17,824 nucleotides of DNA from Phellopilus nigrolimitatus (taxonomy: Eukaryota > Basidiomycota > Agaricomycetes > Hymenochaetales > Hymenochaetaceae): positions 1 to 17,824 of the forward strand of contig JAJOHG010000474.1 in the NCBI GenBank assembly GCA_021029095.1, read 5' to 3'. Positions 16,801 to 17,824 of this stretch are shown piece by piece. Numbering within the stretch: position 1 is the first letter of the stretch; every line of letters starts with the position of its first letter. The notes beneath the pieces are model-generated. The model did not search any database. It had not been told where the DNA came from and saw only the letters and a program-made list of their open reading frames with translations. The position numbers were made by a program, and so were the translations under genes.

Positions 16801-17788
16801 CCCGGTATCGCTCCCGTGCAGCTACCTGTGCGATCAACTACCGACGCCCCCGACGACATTAGCGAATCGGTCCCGCCTTCCGTTAGCGCAATAGATATCC
16901 CTCTAAACCTTCCTTCGTCTCTGTCAGCTGATATTCGACATCTCGTATGTGTACCGAATCTTGTCGAAAAAGAACTACGGCTTCGTATAGCACAAGCCGA
17001 CGACGCCCTCAACAGCCTCCGTAAACATCTTCGCATAGGCGCAACCGTGTTCGATTTCAAGAAGATGCAGACCGCAGGTACTGGGACTAAGCCAAACACG
17101 CGCATGCAATCTCTTATAACCAAATACAAGTTGAAGACCGACCGAGCAGCAGACCGTTATAGGACTGCACGCCGTGCCGTTCTTTGCCTGGATCCCGCAA
17201 TAGAGAATGGCGTGCCGTTTACCACTCCTTAATGCAAAGGATGTGCGTCCCCCCAAACGTAACCCAGAGGAGGCACCGAGCGAAGGTCGTTGGAAAATGT
17301 CATGGATCTGGACGTCCGCCAAGGCTCAAAATAATGAGTCGCACGAGCTGCATGAAAGTAAGTCGATGGTCATCGTATACTCATCATGTACTGACTTTCT
17401 ATCTGTAGGTCTCCGTTTCGAGTGGGCAAAATCCTTAGCGCGTGCAGAGCGGTGGGAGGAGGAGGTTAAATTGGTAAAGGAAGAGATGCGCCGTACGCTG
17501 GCTTTTTTCGAATATCAAGCCAGATGGTGGCGAACGGAATCAGCGCGTCGTCAAGGTCTTTCTACAGACATCAGCTCGGGACTACGTGCATATGCAGAGA
17601 AGCAGGCATTCATCTACGAAGCTCAGGCCGCCGATTTCGCGTCACTCTGGCTTCAGGTACATGATGAATATACGCAAGCAAGGCCAACCTTGTGGCCGTC
17701 AAGATACCTCTCCCTCGAGCCCACCGTCAAACAGGTCCGTAGACGCCCTGAGCGCACCAAGCTCCGTCGCGCCGCCTACTCGGGTTAG
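13895..17788 (+). CDS. KDZ transposase with N-terminal CxC2 cysteine cluster, two apparent frameshifts
   Basis: Exons: 13895-14335, 14398-14646, 14702-15079, 15135-15328, 15382-15538, 15594-15742, 15793-16187, 16236-16415, 16472-16604, 16665-17357 (broken), 17409-17788; total about 1,116 residues, in the usual range. The N-terminus is acidic (Asp runs near residues 90-115). The CxC2-like zinc cluster is C179, C187, C190, C193, C203, C206, C213, C216 with H221 and H227. Typical family blocks follow: 'FPATYKHPRT', 'FHLLTVQGKV', 'YDIACQW', 'PKFHVRAHG' and 'GPGARRDTLDD'. Candidate DDE residues are D431 (MDANF), D548 (SYDIACQ) and E611 or E614 (DGENIERGW). The C-terminus (ARAERWEEEV, AFFEYQARWW) is the usual helical region. 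KDZ enzymes mobilise DNA transposons. Near 17200 and 17225-17232 the frame must shift twice (see findings), so this copy may be inactive. The right end of the element lies beyond the window. Confidence 0.93.
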
Positions 17789-17824
17789 CGAACACAGTGG
17801 AGGGTGAAGATGATAGATAAGCTG

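Noticed and set aside
17184..17408. Separate 74-codon ORF in another frame
   Set aside because: Only its first nine or so codons (EWRAVYHSL) fit the KDZ family; the rest is out of frame with the family match. It is a product of the frameshifts.
5373..17824. TET/JBP dioxygenase gene, often linked with KDZ elements
   Set aside because: I looked for its His-x-Asp...His core and flanking pattern in the frames between the three genes and found none.

Overview
The window looks like nuclear DNA of an Agaricomycete (mushroom-forming basidiomycete). The evidence is short introns (about 43-63 nt, mostly GTRNGT donors), a CxC2-type KDZ (Kyakuja-Dileera-Zisupton) transposase gene, and an RNase H1 N-terminal-domain protein of a type common in Agaricomycetes. 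It is mostly mobile-element and repeat territory. No rRNA, tRNA or CRISPR array was seen.

Layout. 1-5.4 kb is GC-rich and composed of broken pieces: the 3' part of an unrecognised gene (1-593), two decayed copies of one proline-rich gene (about 480-1060 and 2496-3150), the first of which is split by a segment that looks like the N-terminus of proteasome ATPase Rpt5 (629-715), a 16-bp minisatellite with an exact 51-bp duplication (1330-1746), a Ty1/copia protease-region remnant (minus, about 1785-2170), a CGGGT-rich palindromic element (2175-2345), a possible gag-like ORF (minus, 3851-4558) and a small two-exon gene (5026-5372). From about 5.37 kb the DNA is more AT-rich and starts with a 24-bp AT minisatellite and a degenerate duplication.

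6-17.8 kb holds three long spliced genes that I reconstructed from splice sites and frame continuity: an 862-aa seven-exon protein of unknown function on the minus strand (6042-8984), a 303-aa four-exon protein with a membrane segment and an RNase H1 N-terminal (hybrid-binding) domain (plus, 10587-11641), and an about 1,116-aa KDZ transposase (plus, 13895-17788). The KDZ gene keeps its CxC2 zinc cluster and candidate DDE residues, but needs two single-base corrections near 17.2 kb to read through. A short RRM-like fragment (about 12966-13052) lies upstream of it.

Working together: the transposase and the 862-aa gene face away from each other, and the RNase H1-N gene lies between them. This suggests a large KDZ element carrying companion genes. 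The right end is outside the window and I could not identify terminal inverted repeats, so the composite-element idea is an inference. All gene models come from reading splice sites by eye; homology statements rest on remembered family patterns, not on searches.
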